Positions 48,293 to 56,233 of a stretch of 59,181 bases of DNA are shown here, in pieces. Within the stretch, counting starts at the first letter, position 1. Every line of letters starts with the position of its first letter. Under the pieces are notes generated by a model that did no database searches, was not told the origin of the DNA, and saw only the letters and a list, made by a program, of their open reading frames with translations. A program made the position numbers and the translations under genes. The stretch covers positions 1-59,181 of the IMG/VR virus record IMGVR_UViG_3300035670_000237; one strand, written 5' to 3'. Origin of the DNA: a virus.

Positions 48293-48528
48293 GCACAGCC
48301 GACAAGCCGCAGCTGCCGCAGTGCCTGGGCCTGTGCGACCAGGGCCGCAAGGATTGCCCGCAACCCTGGGCCTGCGACGCCACGCTTTGCGACGAGCAGA
48401 CCGACGACCGACACAGCGACGCCGGGCCCGCGTGGCCGGTGATGGAGCTGTGCCTGACCGTGCTGATGGTGGCTGCCGTCATCGGCCTGTCGCTGCTGGT
48501 GAACCAACTGTTGAGCAGTGCGCCATGA
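48289..48528 (+). CDS. Small cysteine-rich membrane protein
   Basis: A 79-aa protein with a Cys-rich N-terminal part (CLGLCDQGRKDCPQPWACDATLCDE) and one C-terminal membrane span (WPVMELCLTVLMVAAVIGLSLLVNQLL). ATGA overlaps join it to both neighbours. Probably an inner-membrane protein with a metal or redox-active head. Function unknown. Confidence 0.65.
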   Translation: MSTADKPQLPQCLGLCDQGRKDCPQPWACDATLCDEQTDDRHSDAGPAWPVMELCLTVLMVAAVIGLSLLVNQLLSSAP

Positions 48529-48686
48529 ACCCGCCCACAAGCCCTCAGCCCCGACCACGGCCCCACCCGGTGTGGCCTTTTCCCCCGCAGCCGCTGGACT
48601 ACCCCAGCCTGCCCCCGGGGCCGCGCAAGCCGCCGGCCCCTCCCCTGCGCCACCGGCACCGCGACATGCCCGACGCGCTCTTCTGA
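48525..48686 (+). CDS. Proline-rich small protein
   Basis: A 53-aa protein, about one third proline (MNPPTSPQPRPRPHPVWPFP...), ending DMPDALF. It starts with an ATGA overlap, and its end is followed by AAGGAGG and the exonuclease GTG. Real by coupling rather than by homology. Function unknown. Confidence 0.5.
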   Translation: MNPPTSPQPRPRPHPVWPFPPQPLDYPSLPPGPRKPPAPPLRHRHRDMPDALF

Positions 48687-48719
48687 CCCTTGACCCCTGA
48701 CCCCTGAAGGAGGATCCCC

Positions 48720-49739
48720 GTGAACGCACCCGACCGGGCCGTATGGCTCGCCGAACGCCGCACTGGCATAGGGGGCAGCGACATCGCCGCCCTACTGGGC
48801 CTGAGCCCCTACAAGACCCAGGTCGAGCTCTGGCTGGACAAGACGGGCCGCGCGCCCGACATCGAGCCCGACGCCGACCAGGCCGAGCGCATGCACTGGG
48901 GCAACGTCCTCGAGGACGTGGTGGCCCGCCACTACGCCGCGCTGCGCGACGTGAAGATCCAGCGCATCAACACCATGCTGCGCCACCCGGCCTACCCGGC
49001 CGCGCTGGCCAACATCGACCGCGCCATCGTCACCGAGGGCAGCCGCGCCCGCTGGGACGACGGCGCCGGCCGCGTGCTGGGCGCCGACCGCGTGCTCGAG
49101 GTCAAGACCGCGCACGCCATGGCCCAGGGCAGCGCCGAGTGGGGCGAGCCGGGCACCGACGAGGTGCCGCAGCACTACTGGATGCAGTGCCAGTGGTACT
49201 TGGCCATCACCGGCCTGCCCTTTGCCGACCTGGCCGTGCTGTTCGGCGGGCAGAAGTTCTGCGAGTACACCATCCCCGCCGACGCGGGCCTGCAGGGCGA
49301 CCTGCTGGCGCAGGCGCAGGGCTGGTGGCAGCGCCACGTCGTCGAAGACATGCCCCCCGACCCCACCACCGAAGCCGACGCCCGCACCCTGTGGCGCGCC
49401 CACAAGGCCGGCGTGGAGAAGATCGTCGACACCGACGTGGCCCAGGCCGTGGCCGAACTGCAGCGGATCAAGGCGCAGATCGGCAACGAGAAGACCGAGG
49501 GCACGCTCGAGTACCGCATGCAGCAGCTGCGCGACGTGATCTGCGCCGCCTTCGGCGAGGCCGAGGCCATCACCCACGCCGGCCGCAAGCTGGCCACCTG
49601 GAAGGCCAACAAGCCCAGCGTGCGCACCGACTGGAAGGCCGTGGCCGCAGCGCTCGAGCCCGTGCCCGAGCTTGTGGCCGAGCACACCACCGAAACCCCG
49701 GGCGCGCGCGTGCTGCGCCTGTCTGCAGCGAAGGAGTGA
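48720..49739 (+). CDS. YqaJ-type viral recombination exonuclease
   Basis: A 339-aa YqaJ/lambda-exonuclease-like protein, a 5'-3' dsDNA exonuclease that makes 3' tails for RecT. Motifs: RRTGIGGSDIAALLGLSPYKTQVELWLDKTG at the start, MHWGNVLEDVVARHYA, the Asp of LANIDRAIV, and E-x-K in VLEVKTAH, which together form the PD-(D/E)XK site. The GTG start has AAGGAGG at 8 bases. It lies 5 bases before recT, the usual pair. Confidence 0.93.
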   Translation: MNAPDRAVWLAERRTGIGGSDIAALLGLSPYKTQVELWLDKTGRAPDIEPDADQAERMHWGNVLEDVVARHYAALRDVKIQRINTMLRHPAYPAALANIDRAIVTEGSRARWDDGAGRVLGADRVLEVKTAHAMAQGSAEWGEPGTDEVPQHYWMQCQWYLAITGLPFADLAVLFGGQKFCEYTIPADAGLQGDLLAQAQGWWQRHVVEDMPPDPTTEADARTLWRAHKAGVEKIVDTDVAQAVAELQRIKAQIGNEKTEGTLEYRMQQLRDVICAAFGEAEAITHAGRKLATWKANKPSVRTDWKAVAAALEPVPELVAEHTTETPGARVLRLSAAKE

Positions 49740-49744
49740 CCCCG

Positions 49745-50719
49745 ATGAGCACCAACACCAACGTCGTCGCCATGCCCAACGGGCGCAGCGGCTTTTCCCT
49801 TGCGCCGCAGAGTCTGGACGAGGCACTGCGCTTTGCCGACATCCTCAGCAAGAGCAGCATCGTCCCCAAGGACTACCAGGGCAGCCCCGGCAACATCCTC
49901 GTGGCCGTGCAGTGGGGCGCCGAGCTTGGCCTGCCGCCGCTGCAGGCCATGCAGAACATCGCCGTCATCAACGGGCGCCCGGCCGTCTGGGGTGACGCGG
50001 TGATCGCGCTGGTGCGGGCCTCGGGCCTGCTGGAATCCATCGACGAGAAAATCGGTGAATCCGGCGCCACCTGCACCGTCAAGCGCCGCGGCGAGCCCGC
50101 CATCAGCCGCACCTTCACGGTCGAAGATGCCAAGCTCGCCGGCCTGCTGGGCAAGCAAGGCCCCTGGCAGCAGTACCCCAAGCGCATGCTTCAGATGCGC
50201 GCCCGCGCCTGGGCGCTGCGCGACCTGTTTGCCGACGTACTGCGCGGCGTGCACGTGGGCGAAGAGGCGCAGGACCTGCCGCCCGAGCCGGCCACCCGAC
50301 ACATGGGCCCGGTGGACGAGGTGGCCAAGGCGCCCGCCGCCCCGCCCCCACCCGCCACCCGCGCCGACAAGGCCCGAAGCGCCCTGGCAGCGCGCCGCGG
50401 CAACGGCAACAGCGCCGAGCCGCCCGCACTGCCCGCGCCAGCCCTGATGGACGTGCTGACCCAGATCCGCCAGGCCGCCACGCTTGACGCACTGCAGTCC
50501 ACCGCCGACCTGGCCGCGCGCCTGGAGACGCCCGTGGACAAGCAGGCCGCGCGCAACGCCTACGCCGAGCGAAAGGCCCAGCTGCAGACGGGCACCACCA
50601 TCGACGCGGAGACGGGCGAGATCGACCCGCCCGCAGCCGCGGTGTCCGGCCGCGCCGCCGCCGACCCGATGGCCGAGCACGCAGACTTCATCGCAGCACT
50701 GGAAGGCGAGCCGGTATGA
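49745..50719 (+). CDS. recT: RecT-family ssDNA annealing protein
   Basis: A 324-aa RecT family recombinase. The N-terminal core (SLDEALRFADILSKSSIVPKDYQGSPGNILVAVQWGAELGLPPLQAMQNIAVINGRPAVWGDAVIALVRASG) and GPWQQYPKRMLQMRARAWALRDLFADVLRGV near residue 140-170 are typical. It anneals the ssDNA made by the YqaJ exonuclease. Residues 190-324 form a Pro/Ala linker and a helical tail that ends in EHADFIAALEGE. Ends with ATGA overlap to the MazG gene. Confidence 0.92.
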   Translation: MSTNTNVVAMPNGRSGFSLAPQSLDEALRFADILSKSSIVPKDYQGSPGNILVAVQWGAELGLPPLQAMQNIAVINGRPAVWGDAVIALVRASGLLESIDEKIGESGATCTVKRRGEPAISRTFTVEDAKLAGLLGKQGPWQQYPKRMLQMRARAWALRDLFADVLRGVHVGEEAQDLPPEPATRHMGPVDEVAKAPAAPPPPATRADKARSALAARRGNGNSAEPPALPAPALMDVLTQIRQAATLDALQSTADLAARLETPVDKQAARNAYAERKAQLQTGTTIDAETGEIDPPAAAVSGRAAADPMAEHADFIAALEGEPV

Positions 50720-51093
50720 CCGCCCCCCAAAGCCCCGATATCGCTGAGCTTGCATCCGCCCTCGATGCGTACGCCGAGCTGGCCATGCGCACCGCCAAGA
50801 CCATGCCTGATCCGGCCGGCGAACTCGTCCACGCAGCGCTCGGCCTGGCCGGCGAGGCCGGCGAGTTCGCTGACGCCATCAAGCGCCACGTCACCTACGG
50901 GCAGCGGCTGGACGTGGCCAACAGCCTGGAGGAGCTGGGCGACCTCCTGTGGTACGTCGCCCTGGCCGCCCGCGCCATCGGCGTGCCCCTGTCCCACATC
51001 GCGCAGCACAACATCGACAAGCTGCGCCGACGCTACCCCCACCGCTACACCGACGCCCTGGCCGCCCTGCGGTTCGACAAGGAACAGGCGTGA
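50716..51093 (+). CDS. MazG-like nucleotide pyrophosphohydrolase
   Basis: A 125-aa protein with MazG-like elements: LVHAALGLAGEAGEFADAIKRHV (metal-binding E-x-x-E type helix), SLEELGDLLWYVALAA (second metal-binding helix E-E-L-G-D), and N-x-x-K-L-x-x-R-Y-P (NIDKLRRRYPHRY). It would hydrolyse nucleoside triphosphates such as dUTP or signalling nucleotides such as ppGpp, and phages use it to balance pools or blunt stress signals. ATGA and GTGA overlaps link it to both neighbours. Confidence 0.87.
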   Translation: MTAPQSPDIAELASALDAYAELAMRTAKTMPDPAGELVHAALGLAGEAGEFADAIKRHVTYGQRLDVANSLEELGDLLWYVALAARAIGVPLSHIAQHNIDKLRRRYPHRYTDALAALRFDKEQA

Positions 51094-51296
51094 CCCTCAA
51101 CCCACCCCCGGCCGCAAAGTTCGCCGTCGTGCTCCATCCGGGCACGTTGTTCGAGCAGGTCGATCAGTACTGCAGCACCTTGCGCGGCGCGCAAGACCTT
51201 GCGCACGAGCTGCGGCTTGACGACCCTGACACCGCCGTTGACGTCATGCGCGTCATCCGACCCAACGGCCGGGCTGCTCTTACTACCGACATCTGA
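51090..51296 (+). CDS. Small hypothetical early protein
   Basis: A 68-aa protein beginning with GTG, overlapping the MazG stop (GTGA). The sequence KFAVVLHPGTLFEQVDQYCSTLRGAQDLAHELRLDDPDTAVDVMRVIRPNG is compact alpha/beta-like. Family not recognised. The coupling to mazG makes it a real gene. Confidence 0.6.
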   Translation: MTLNPPPAAKFAVVLHPGTLFEQVDQYCSTLRGAQDLAHELRLDDPDTAVDVMRVIRPNGRAALTTDI

Positions 51297-51321
51297 TCAC
51301 CAGCGTCAAGGAGTTCTTTCC

Positions 51322-51615
51322 ATGCGCCCCTTCACCCAGACCCTGGACCAGTTGCGGTTCGGGACACTCACAGACGACCTGACCAAGGCCCTCAACGAAC
51401 TGACGCTCAAGTGCTCCGACACCGGCCGCGCGGGCGAACTGACCCTGAAGCTCACCCTCAAGCCCGGCAAGGCGGGCCAGATCGAGATCGTGGACGACAT
51501 GTGGTACGACCTCTACCGCCAGCACAAGGTGTTGGAGGACGCGCTGCAGTTCGTGTGGAGGGCGATTGAGGCCGAACTCGGTCGGTCCATCCTGGATGGG
51601 GAGATCGCGTCATGA
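51322..51615 (+). CDS. Hypothetical phage protein
   Basis: A 97-aa protein with AAGGAG 9 bases before the ATG. MRPFTQTLDQLRFGTLTDDLTKALNELTLKCSDTGRAGELTLKLTLKPGKAGQIEIVDD is a pattern of small conserved phage proteins; the rest is helical (HKVLEDALQFVWRAIEAELGRS). Role unknown, perhaps in DNA metabolism by context. Overlaps the Gp49 gene by four bases. Confidence 0.65.
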   Translation: MRPFTQTLDQLRFGTLTDDLTKALNELTLKCSDTGRAGELTLKLTLKPGKAGQIEIVDDMWYDLYRQHKVLEDALQFVWRAIEAELGRSILDGEIAS

Positions 51616-52001
51616 CCGACGACACCATTGAACAAGAGATCCGCGCCAAGGGCCTGACCGCGCCGCGCATCACGCCGGCCGACATCGAGGCCAACATCGC
51701 CAGCGAGCACTACTTCACGGCCCGCGATGGCCGTCGCGGTGCGCTGCACGAGGAAACCTACGTCGGACGAGAGCGCCCGGAGGCGGACAACTCCGACCTG
51801 CTGCCGCTCGAGCTGCTGACCTTCTGCGTCATCGTGCTGCGCAACGGCTTCACCGTAACAGGCGAATCTGCCTGCGCTTCGCCAGAAAACTTTGACGCCG
51901 TAATCGGCCGCAAGATTGCCCGGACCAACGCCATCGCCAAGGTCTGGCCGCTGATGGGCTACGAGCTTCGCTCCCGGCTCGCCAGGGGGGAGGCCTTCTG
52001 A
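51612..52001 (+). CDS. Gp49-family phage protein
   Basis: A 129-aa protein matching the Gp49 family pattern: DIEANIASEHYFTARDG, LLTFCVIVLRNGFTVTGESACASPENFDAVIGRKIARTNAIAKVWPLMGYELRSRLA. The family is widespread in phage early regions; function is not established. It shares one base (TGATG) with the next gene. Confidence 0.85.
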   Translation: MTDDTIEQEIRAKGLTAPRITPADIEANIASEHYFTARDGRRGALHEETYVGRERPEADNSDLLPLELLTFCVIVLRNGFTVTGESACASPENFDAVIGRKIARTNAIAKVWPLMGYELRSRLARGEAF

Positions 52002-52459
52002 TGACCCCCCTCTACATCTTCGACCTGGACGGCACGCTAGCGCTCACCGAGCACCGCCAACATCTGCTGGACGACAAGGAAGACCCAGACCGCTGGCGCA
52101 AGTTCTTTGCCGCCTGCGTGGCAGATCGGCCGAACTGGCCCGTCATCGGCACGGCCAACGCGCTGCTGAAGTCGGGCGCCGATGTCTGGATCTGGTCAGG
52201 GCGCAGCGGCGAAGTCATGAACGAGACGCTGTCCTGGCTGCACCGGTTCTTCGATGCCGACACCGACGAGATGCAGCTTTGCATGCGCCGAAAGGGGGAC
52301 TTCACCCCCGACGAGCAACTCAAGGCCGGCTGGTTCGACGCGCTCAACGACTTCGACCGGCGCCGGCTGGTGGCCATCTTCGACGACCGGCAGAAGGTCG
52401 TCGACATGTGGCGCTCCAAGGGCATCGCCTGCTTTCAGGTGGCGCCCGGCACGTTCTGA
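52001..52459 (+). CDS. HAD-superfamily phosphatase
   Basis: A 152-aa HAD enzyme: motif I DLDGTLA near the N-terminus (nucleophile and acid Asp), motif II WSGRS, and the late AIFDDRQKVVDMW with acidic residues for magnesium. Length and the EHRQHLLDDKEDPDRWRKFF segment resemble the 3'-phosphatase domain of T4 polynucleotide kinase and nucleotide phosphatases of phages. Probably acts on nucleotides or nucleic-acid 3' ends. Confidence 0.85.
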   Translation: MTPLYIFDLDGTLALTEHRQHLLDDKEDPDRWRKFFAACVADRPNWPVIGTANALLKSGADVWIWSGRSGEVMNETLSWLHRFFDADTDEMQLCMRRKGDFTPDEQLKAGWFDALNDFDRRRLVAIFDDRQKVVDMWRSKGIACFQVAPGTF

Positions 52460-52480
52460 CCCATCACCAAAAGCACCCCC

Positions 52481-52777
52481 ATGAACACCCCCAAGACCCC
52501 CACGCGCATCTACCTCGTGCGCAACACCGACACCGGCGACGAGCGCCTGGTGCGCGCGCCCAACGTGGCCCGCGCGCTGGCGCACATCACCAGCACCAGC
52601 TACAGCTGCGAAGTGGCCACCCAGGATCAGCTGGTGGCGCTGCTGACCGCAGACACGCCAGCCGAGGTGGAGGATGCCCAGCGCAGCGCTGTGAGCGCCG
52701 ACAACGCCGCCAAGAACGATGCCGAGGAGGGCCCTTTGTACTGGCCGGAACGCAAGCCATGCGCCGCCAATTCCTGA
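52481..52777 (+). CDS. Small hypothetical protein
   Basis: A 98-aa protein: MNTPKTPTRIYLVRNTDTGDERLVRAPNVARALAHITSTSYSCEVATQDQLVALLTADTPAEVEDA is a compact pattern of short phage proteins; the end is polar. It overlaps the HNH gene by 19 bases in another frame. Function unknown. Confidence 0.68.
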   Translation: MNTPKTPTRIYLVRNTDTGDERLVRAPNVARALAHITSTSYSCEVATQDQLVALLTADTPAEVEDAQRSAVSADNAAKNDAEEGPLYWPERKPCAANS

Positions 52778-53268
52778 GCACCGACCCCGACGCCATGCAA
52801 CGCATCATCCAGCGCGCAACCGAAGAGGGCGACTGTCTTCTTTGGGACGGCGTGTACAACAACGGCAGCCCGCAGGTCTACATCGACGGCCGCTACCAGA
52901 TGGTGCGCCGCGTGCTGTGGCAACTCAGCCGCGGCGACATCCCCCAGGGCCTGCATCCGCGCTGCACCTGCGGCGAGCCGCGCTGCATCAGCCTGGATCA
53001 CATCCGGCTGCGCACCGTGCGCCAGATCGGCAGGGACGCCGCCAAGACAGGCGCCTGGAACAGCCTGCTGCGCCGCGTCAAGATCGCCGCCGCCCGCCGC
53101 AAGAACGGCAAGCTCACGCAGACCGACGTCGACCGCATCCGCGCCGCCGACAACGGCGCAGCCATCGCGCGCGAGCTGGGCATCAGCAAGAGCGCAGCCC
53201 AGAAGATTCGCACCGGCAAGGCCTGGGCGCCGCTGGGCTCGGCCTACCCGGGGTGGATGGGCTCATGA
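52759..53268 (+). CDS. HNH endonuclease-like protein with HTH tail
   Basis: A 169-aa protein. The HNH region comprises DCLLWDGVYNNGSPQVYIDGRYQMVRRVLWQL followed by HPRCTCGEPRCISLDHIRL, where Cys residues bind zinc and the Asp-His forms the metal site, as in phage HNH nucleases of homing type. The C-terminus (LTQTDVDRIRAADNGAAIARELGISKSAAQKIRTGKAW) is a helix-turn-helix as in NUMOD-type tails. It could cut DNA during replication or recombination, or be a free-standing mobile nuclease. Confidence 0.8.
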   Translation: MRRQFLSTDPDAMQRIIQRATEEGDCLLWDGVYNNGSPQVYIDGRYQMVRRVLWQLSRGDIPQGLHPRCTCGEPRCISLDHIRLRTVRQIGRDAAKTGAWNSLLRRVKIAAARRKNGKLTQTDVDRIRAADNGAAIARELGISKSAAQKIRTGKAWAPLGSAYPGWMGS

Positions 53269-53537
53269 AGGCCGCCGCCACCGGAGTGCACTGCCCGCAT
53301 TGCGAGCAGCCCACCCGCAGCCGCGTGCTGGAAAGCCGACCTCACGAGGGCAGCGTCTGGCGCCGCCGCCTGTGCCTGCGCTGCCAGCGCGTCTACGTCA
53401 GCGCCGAGCATGCCCCAGCGGGCCTGCGCATGCCGACGCTGACATCCAGCAGGCACCGCAGCCCGCCCACCCAGGCCCCCACGCCACCCGAAGCCCCTCG
53501 CGGCGACGGCGCGCACCTGGTGGGGCTGTGGCGCTGA
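53265..53537 (+). CDS. NrdR-like zinc-ribbon protein
   Basis: A 90-aa protein. VHCPHCEQPTRSRVLESRPHEGSVWRRRLCLRCQRVYVSAE matches the N-terminal zinc ribbon of the NrdR repressor in spacing (C-x2-C... R-x-R-x-C-x-x-C), but the ATP-cone domain is absent and a Pro/Ser/Thr-rich tail follows. It is probably a DNA- or RNA-binding regulator; Ogr-type late activators are another option but match less well. ATGA overlap with the HNH gene. Confidence 0.72.
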   Translation: MKAAATGVHCPHCEQPTRSRVLESRPHEGSVWRRRLCLRCQRVYVSAEHAPAGLRMPTLTSSRHRSPPTQAPTPPEAPRGDGAHLVGLWR

Positions 53538-53715
53538 AAGACTGAACGATGAGCTTTGCGGCTTGGCAGGGCGCGGCGGGGCCGGGCGTGGCCTGGCAAG
53601 GCGGGGCCAGGCAAGGGCTGTTTTCAGCGGGCAGCGCGTCATGGCGCGCTACCCAGTGGCAACACCCACATACCCATCAAGGCCGGGCGCCGCTGGGCTG
53701 GGCAGAGCTGGGCGT

Positions 53716-53744
53716 GGCAGAGCCAGGCAGGGGCGCCATGCGCA
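53716..53744 (+). repeat. 29-bp direct repeat at an early-gene leader (partner 54525-54553)
   Basis: Bases GGCAGAGCCAGGCAGGGGCG and the following nine recur at 54525-54553 with one change (c/t). Both copies end in an ATG followed by CGCA; in the second, this ATG starts the gene at 54547. The region 53538-53796 is G-rich low-complexity DNA with GGCxGGGC repeats and no convincing gene; an 83-aa frame from 53549 looks like translated repeats. Confidence 0.75.
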
Positions 53745-53796
53745 CAAGTCGTGCGACGCGGCATTCATCACCTCAACAACGTCAAGGAGTGACGAC

Positions 53797-54459
53797 ATGA
53801 GACGCTACGACATCACGATCACCGGCAGCACCCCGCTGCTGATGCACCCCGACAACATCGAGTGGGCCGACCGGCTCGAAGCCTGGAAGAACGACCCAGG
53901 CAACAAGCGCGAAAGTAAAGCCGGCGACGACCGATCACCCGCGTGGCGCTGGATCGGCAACCTCTACAGCGACGGCCGCCTGGTGGCCCTGCCCAGCGAC
54001 AACCTCATGCGCGCCTTCATGGAGGGCGGCGCCATGGTGCCGGTGCCGGGCGGCAAAAGCGGCAAGACCTTCAAGGCGCAGAGTCAGTCCGGGATGATGG
54101 TCGCAGAGCCCTACTGGCCCATTGACATCAAGGGCGCCAACGTCAAGATCAGCGACATCCAGCCCCTCATGGAAGTCAAAGACTTTGCGCTGCACAAGGC
54201 GCGCGCCACCGAACTCGGCTTCCGGTTGCACGTCAAGCGGGCCAAGATCGGTGCCAGCAAACACATCCGCGTGCGCCCGATGTTCGAAACCTGGTCCGCG
54301 CACGGCACCATCAACGTCTGGGACGAGCAGATCACCGACCGCGTGCTGGCCGACATCCTCAGCTACGCCGGCCAGTACAAGGGCCTGGGCGACTGGCGCC
54401 CCGGCGGCCGCACGCCGGGCAGCTTTGGCATGTTCACGGCGCAGATTCGCGAAGGGTAA
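53797..54459 (+). CDS. Conserved phage protein of unknown function
   Basis: A 220-aa protein: RRYDITITGSTPLLMHPDNIEWADRLEAWKNDPGNKRESKAGDDRSPAWRWIGNLYSDGRLVALPSDNLMRAFMEGGAMVPVPGGKSGKTFKAQSQSGMM, ending DILSYAGQYKGLGDWRPGGRTPGSFGMF. The pattern is strongly conserved in phages but without a firm function that I know. AAGGAG lies 9 bases before the ATG. It stands between two G-rich repeat regions and downstream of recombination genes, so nucleic-acid handling is plausible. Confidence 0.78.
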   Translation: MRRYDITITGSTPLLMHPDNIEWADRLEAWKNDPGNKRESKAGDDRSPAWRWIGNLYSDGRLVALPSDNLMRAFMEGGAMVPVPGGKSGKTFKAQSQSGMMVAEPYWPIDIKGANVKISDIQPLMEVKDFALHKARATELGFRLHVKRAKIGASKHIRVRPMFETWSAHGTINVWDEQITDRVLADILSYAGQYKGLGDWRPGGRTPGSFGMFTAQIREG

Positions 54460-54503
54460 GTAGCGGCGCGGCCTGGCCTGGCAGGGCCTGGCGGGGCGAG
54501 GCA

Positions 54504-54521
54504 GGGCGGGGCGGGGCGGGG
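54504..54521 (+). repeat. G-quadruplex-capable tract
   Basis: Four G runs separated by single C bases (GGGCGGGGCGGGGCGGGG) in the 87-bp gap before the gene at 54547. This meets the standard G-quadruplex pattern with one-base loops, and on the plus strand it would also be in the mRNA leader. It may pause polymerases or affect translation of the next gene, or simply reflect slippage. Confidence 0.75.
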
Positions 54522-54524
54522 CGC

Positions 54525-54553
54525 GGCAGAGCCAGGCAGGGGCGCTATGCGCA
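54525..54553 (+). repeat. 29-bp direct repeat, second copy (partner 53716-53744)
   Basis: 28 of 29 bases match the copy at 53716-53744. This copy includes the ATG (54547) of the following gene and follows directly on the G-quadruplex tract. Confidence 0.75.
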
Positions 54554-55077
54554 TCAACTCGAAGCACGACATGAACACCACCAACACGCAGAACATTTTC
54601 CGCGGCATGCCCAGCGGACCCGATGTGCGCAAGCTGCTCGATGCATTCGGCGCGCTGCAACCCGGGCTGCAGATCACGCACGCTGAAATGGAGGACGCGC
54701 TGGTCACCGTCAGGTACGGCAGCCAGCGCTACAAGACCGTGGTTGCCGCGTGGCGCAAGACCTTGCTGGACAGGCACAACATCGACATCCAGTCAGTGCC
54801 CGGCATCGGCTATCGGGTTTTGAACGACGAAGAGCGCGTGGATGCCGGCCTGTCTGGCAGCAAGCGCGGGCTGCGCGAGATCGTGCGCTCGGCCAGACGC
54901 AGCGACCGCGTCATAACCGAAGACCCCGTGCTGGTGCACAAGCAGGCCGTGCAGCGGCGGCTGACGATGGCGATCAACGACGAATTCAAGCGCCAGACCA
55001 AGGCTTTGCTGGAGCTTCCGCCGCCCATGCAGCAGCAGCCTCGCATTCCCCAACCCACCTCGAAAGCCACCCCATGA
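54547..55077 (+). CDS. Hypothetical early phage protein
   Basis: A 176-aa protein starting MRINSKHDMNTTN; a second ATG at 54571 is possible. The central part (RKLLDAFGALQPGLQITHAEMEDALVTVRYGSQRYKTVVAAWRKTLLDRHNIDIQSVPGIGYRVLNDEERV) looks like a winged-helix domain (the GIGYRVL hairpin is typical), and the C-terminal part is basic and helical. Probably DNA-binding. Its last 92 bases overlap the end of the convergent minus-strand gene. Confidence 0.68.
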   Translation: MRINSKHDMNTTNTQNIFRGMPSGPDVRKLLDAFGALQPGLQITHAEMEDALVTVRYGSQRYKTVVAAWRKTLLDRHNIDIQSVPGIGYRVLNDEERVDAGLSGSKRGLREIVRSARRSDRVITEDPVLVHKQAVQRRLTMAINDEFKRQTKALLELPPPMQQQPRIPQPTSKATP

Positions 55078-55435
55078 TCAGCGCCATACTTTCCGTCATC
55101 GCCATGATCGCGGCCATCGCCGCGATGATCGCTGCAATCATGGCCCACCTCGCTTGGCGCTCGGCCGCCGCCGAGGCGCGCTCGGCCGCCGCGGCCGCCG
55201 ACCTGGAGGCTTCCAAGCTCGAAGCGGCGATCTCGGTCATGCGGTCGGAGCGCGATTCGCGCCGCTCCTCGAGTTCCTGCGACATCCTCAGCAGCTCGGC
55301 TTCCACCCAGGTTGCAGCCTCCACCCAGGTGCGCGAGTCGTAAGGCTGGCCATGCAGCCCCCGCGCCATCTCCAGCTTCACGCCGGCCGCGCCGATGGCC
55401 CGGAAGTGCTCGAGCTGCGCCGGCGTCAGCGGCAT
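54986..55435 (-). CDS. Small helical membrane protein
   Basis: A 149-aa protein starting MPLTPAQLEHFRAIGAAGVKLEMARGLHGQPYDSRTWVEAATWVEAELLRMSQELEERR, then Ala/Glu coiled coil and one or two membrane spans (WAMIAAIIAAMAAIMAMTESMALIMGWL). This is the same type as the protein at 43835: a short body about 40 aa long followed by AEAWL-like helix and C-terminal span. An in-frame GTG at 55462 could also start it. Last gene of the minus-strand hicAB cassette. Confidence 0.6.
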   Translation of the reverse strand: MPLTPAQLEHFRAIGAAGVKLEMARGLHGQPYDSRTWVEAATWVEAELLRMSQELEERRESRSDRMTEIAASSLEASRSAAAAAERASAAAERQARWAMIAAIIAAMAAIMAMTESMALIMGWLSRWVGECEAAAAWAAEAPAKPWSGA

Positions 55436-55489
55436 GGCCGATGCAATCTCAGCCCGCTGCACCGCCTGGCCGCCACCCTCCCGCGCGCC

Positions 55490-55804
55490 CTACGCCGCGT
55501 GCGCGTCGATGGGTTGCGCCACCAGCTTGACCCCCAGCGCCCGGCACACGCGGGCGATGGTGTCGAAACGCGGGCTGGAATCGGCGCGCAGCGCCTTGTA
55601 CAGCGCCTCGCGGCTCAGGCCCGCTGCCTGCGCCATCTGCGTCATGCCTCGGGCTCTGGCAATGTCACCCAGAGCCTGGGCCAGCAAGCCCGGGTTGTTC
55701 TCTTCCAACATGGCCAAAAGGTACTCGGCCACCGCCTCGTCGTCACCCAGGTACTCGGTGGGGTCGAACACCCGCAGATCTGTGATCTTGATCTTGTCGG
55801 TCAT
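55490..55804 (-). CDS. Addiction-module antidote-like protein (HTH)
   Basis: A 104-aa protein: MTDKIKITDLRVFDPTEYLGDDEAVAEYLLAMLEENNPGLLAQALGDIARARGMTQMAQAAGLSREALYKALRADSSPRFDTIARVCRALGVKLVAQP. This is the classic pattern of the putative addiction module antidotes that pair with RelE-like toxins. No such toxin is adjacent; instead it follows hicAB by 3 bases. It may act as an orphan antidote against a host toxin or as a regulator of the cassette. Confidence 0.85.
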   Translation of the reverse strand: MTDKIKITDLRVFDPTEYLGDDEAVAEYLLAMLEENNPGLLAQALGDIARARGMTQMAQAAGLSREALYKALRADSSPRFDTIARVCRALGVKLVAQPIDAHAA

Positions 55805-55807
55805 GGC

Positions 55808-56224
55808 TCAAGCCACCCTCACCTCCAAGTGCCGGCCAAGCACCCGCGCCGCGGCTTCGATCTGGTCCAGCCGCGAGGCGTGGCGCAGGTCAAGGAGCCG
55901 ATCCACCTGCGGCATGTGCCAGCCCAGGCGCCGGGCGAGTTCAGCCTTCTTGACGCCTTGCTCGGTCATGGCTTGGTACACCCCCAGCTTCGCGCCTTCC
56001 AAGGCCGATGGGCGCACGGTGCGCTGCCCACGCTTGGCCTTGCTGGGTACGGGCAGCGGCTTGCGCGCCTCCACGTAGAACGACAGGGCCGTCTCCAGCG
56101 CATCGACAGCCTGCAGAAGCGCTTCGTCTTCATCGGCGCCGAAGGTCAGCGCCTCGGGCACGTCGGGGAAGGTCACCAGCACGGTGTTGCCGTCCGGGGT
56201 CAGGATCACGGGGTAGTCGAACAT
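55808..56224 (-). CDS. hicB: HicB antitoxin
   Basis: A 138-aa protein. The N-terminal part (MFDYPVILTPDGNTVLVTFPDVPEALTFGADEDEALLQAVDALETALSFYVEARKPLPVPS) is the RNase-H-like HicB fold that binds HicA, and the C-terminal part (GVYQAMTEQGVKKAELARRLGWHMPQVDRLLDLRHASRLDQIEAAARVLG) is a helix-turn-helix for autoregulation. Located 9 bases downstream of hicA. Confidence 0.9.
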   Translation of the reverse strand: MFDYPVILTPDGNTVLVTFPDVPEALTFGADEDEALLQAVDALETALSFYVEARKPLPVPSKAKRGQRTVRPSALEGAKLGVYQAMTEQGVKKAELARRLGWHMPQVDRLLDLRHASRLDQIEAAARVLGRHLEVRVA

Positions 56225-56233
56225 GGGGCGGCC

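Noticed and set aside
53549-53800. 83-aa frame in G-rich repeats
   Set aside because: It has no ribosome binding site and reads as translated low-complexity repeats (WQGAAGPG, WQGGARQG).
55074-55343. Plus-strand frame with a membrane-like start, coupled by ATGA to the gene ending at 55077
   Set aside because: It is antisense to the minus-strand gene 54986-55435, whose protein has a recognisable pattern; the plus frame is Ala/Ser-rich shadow sequence.
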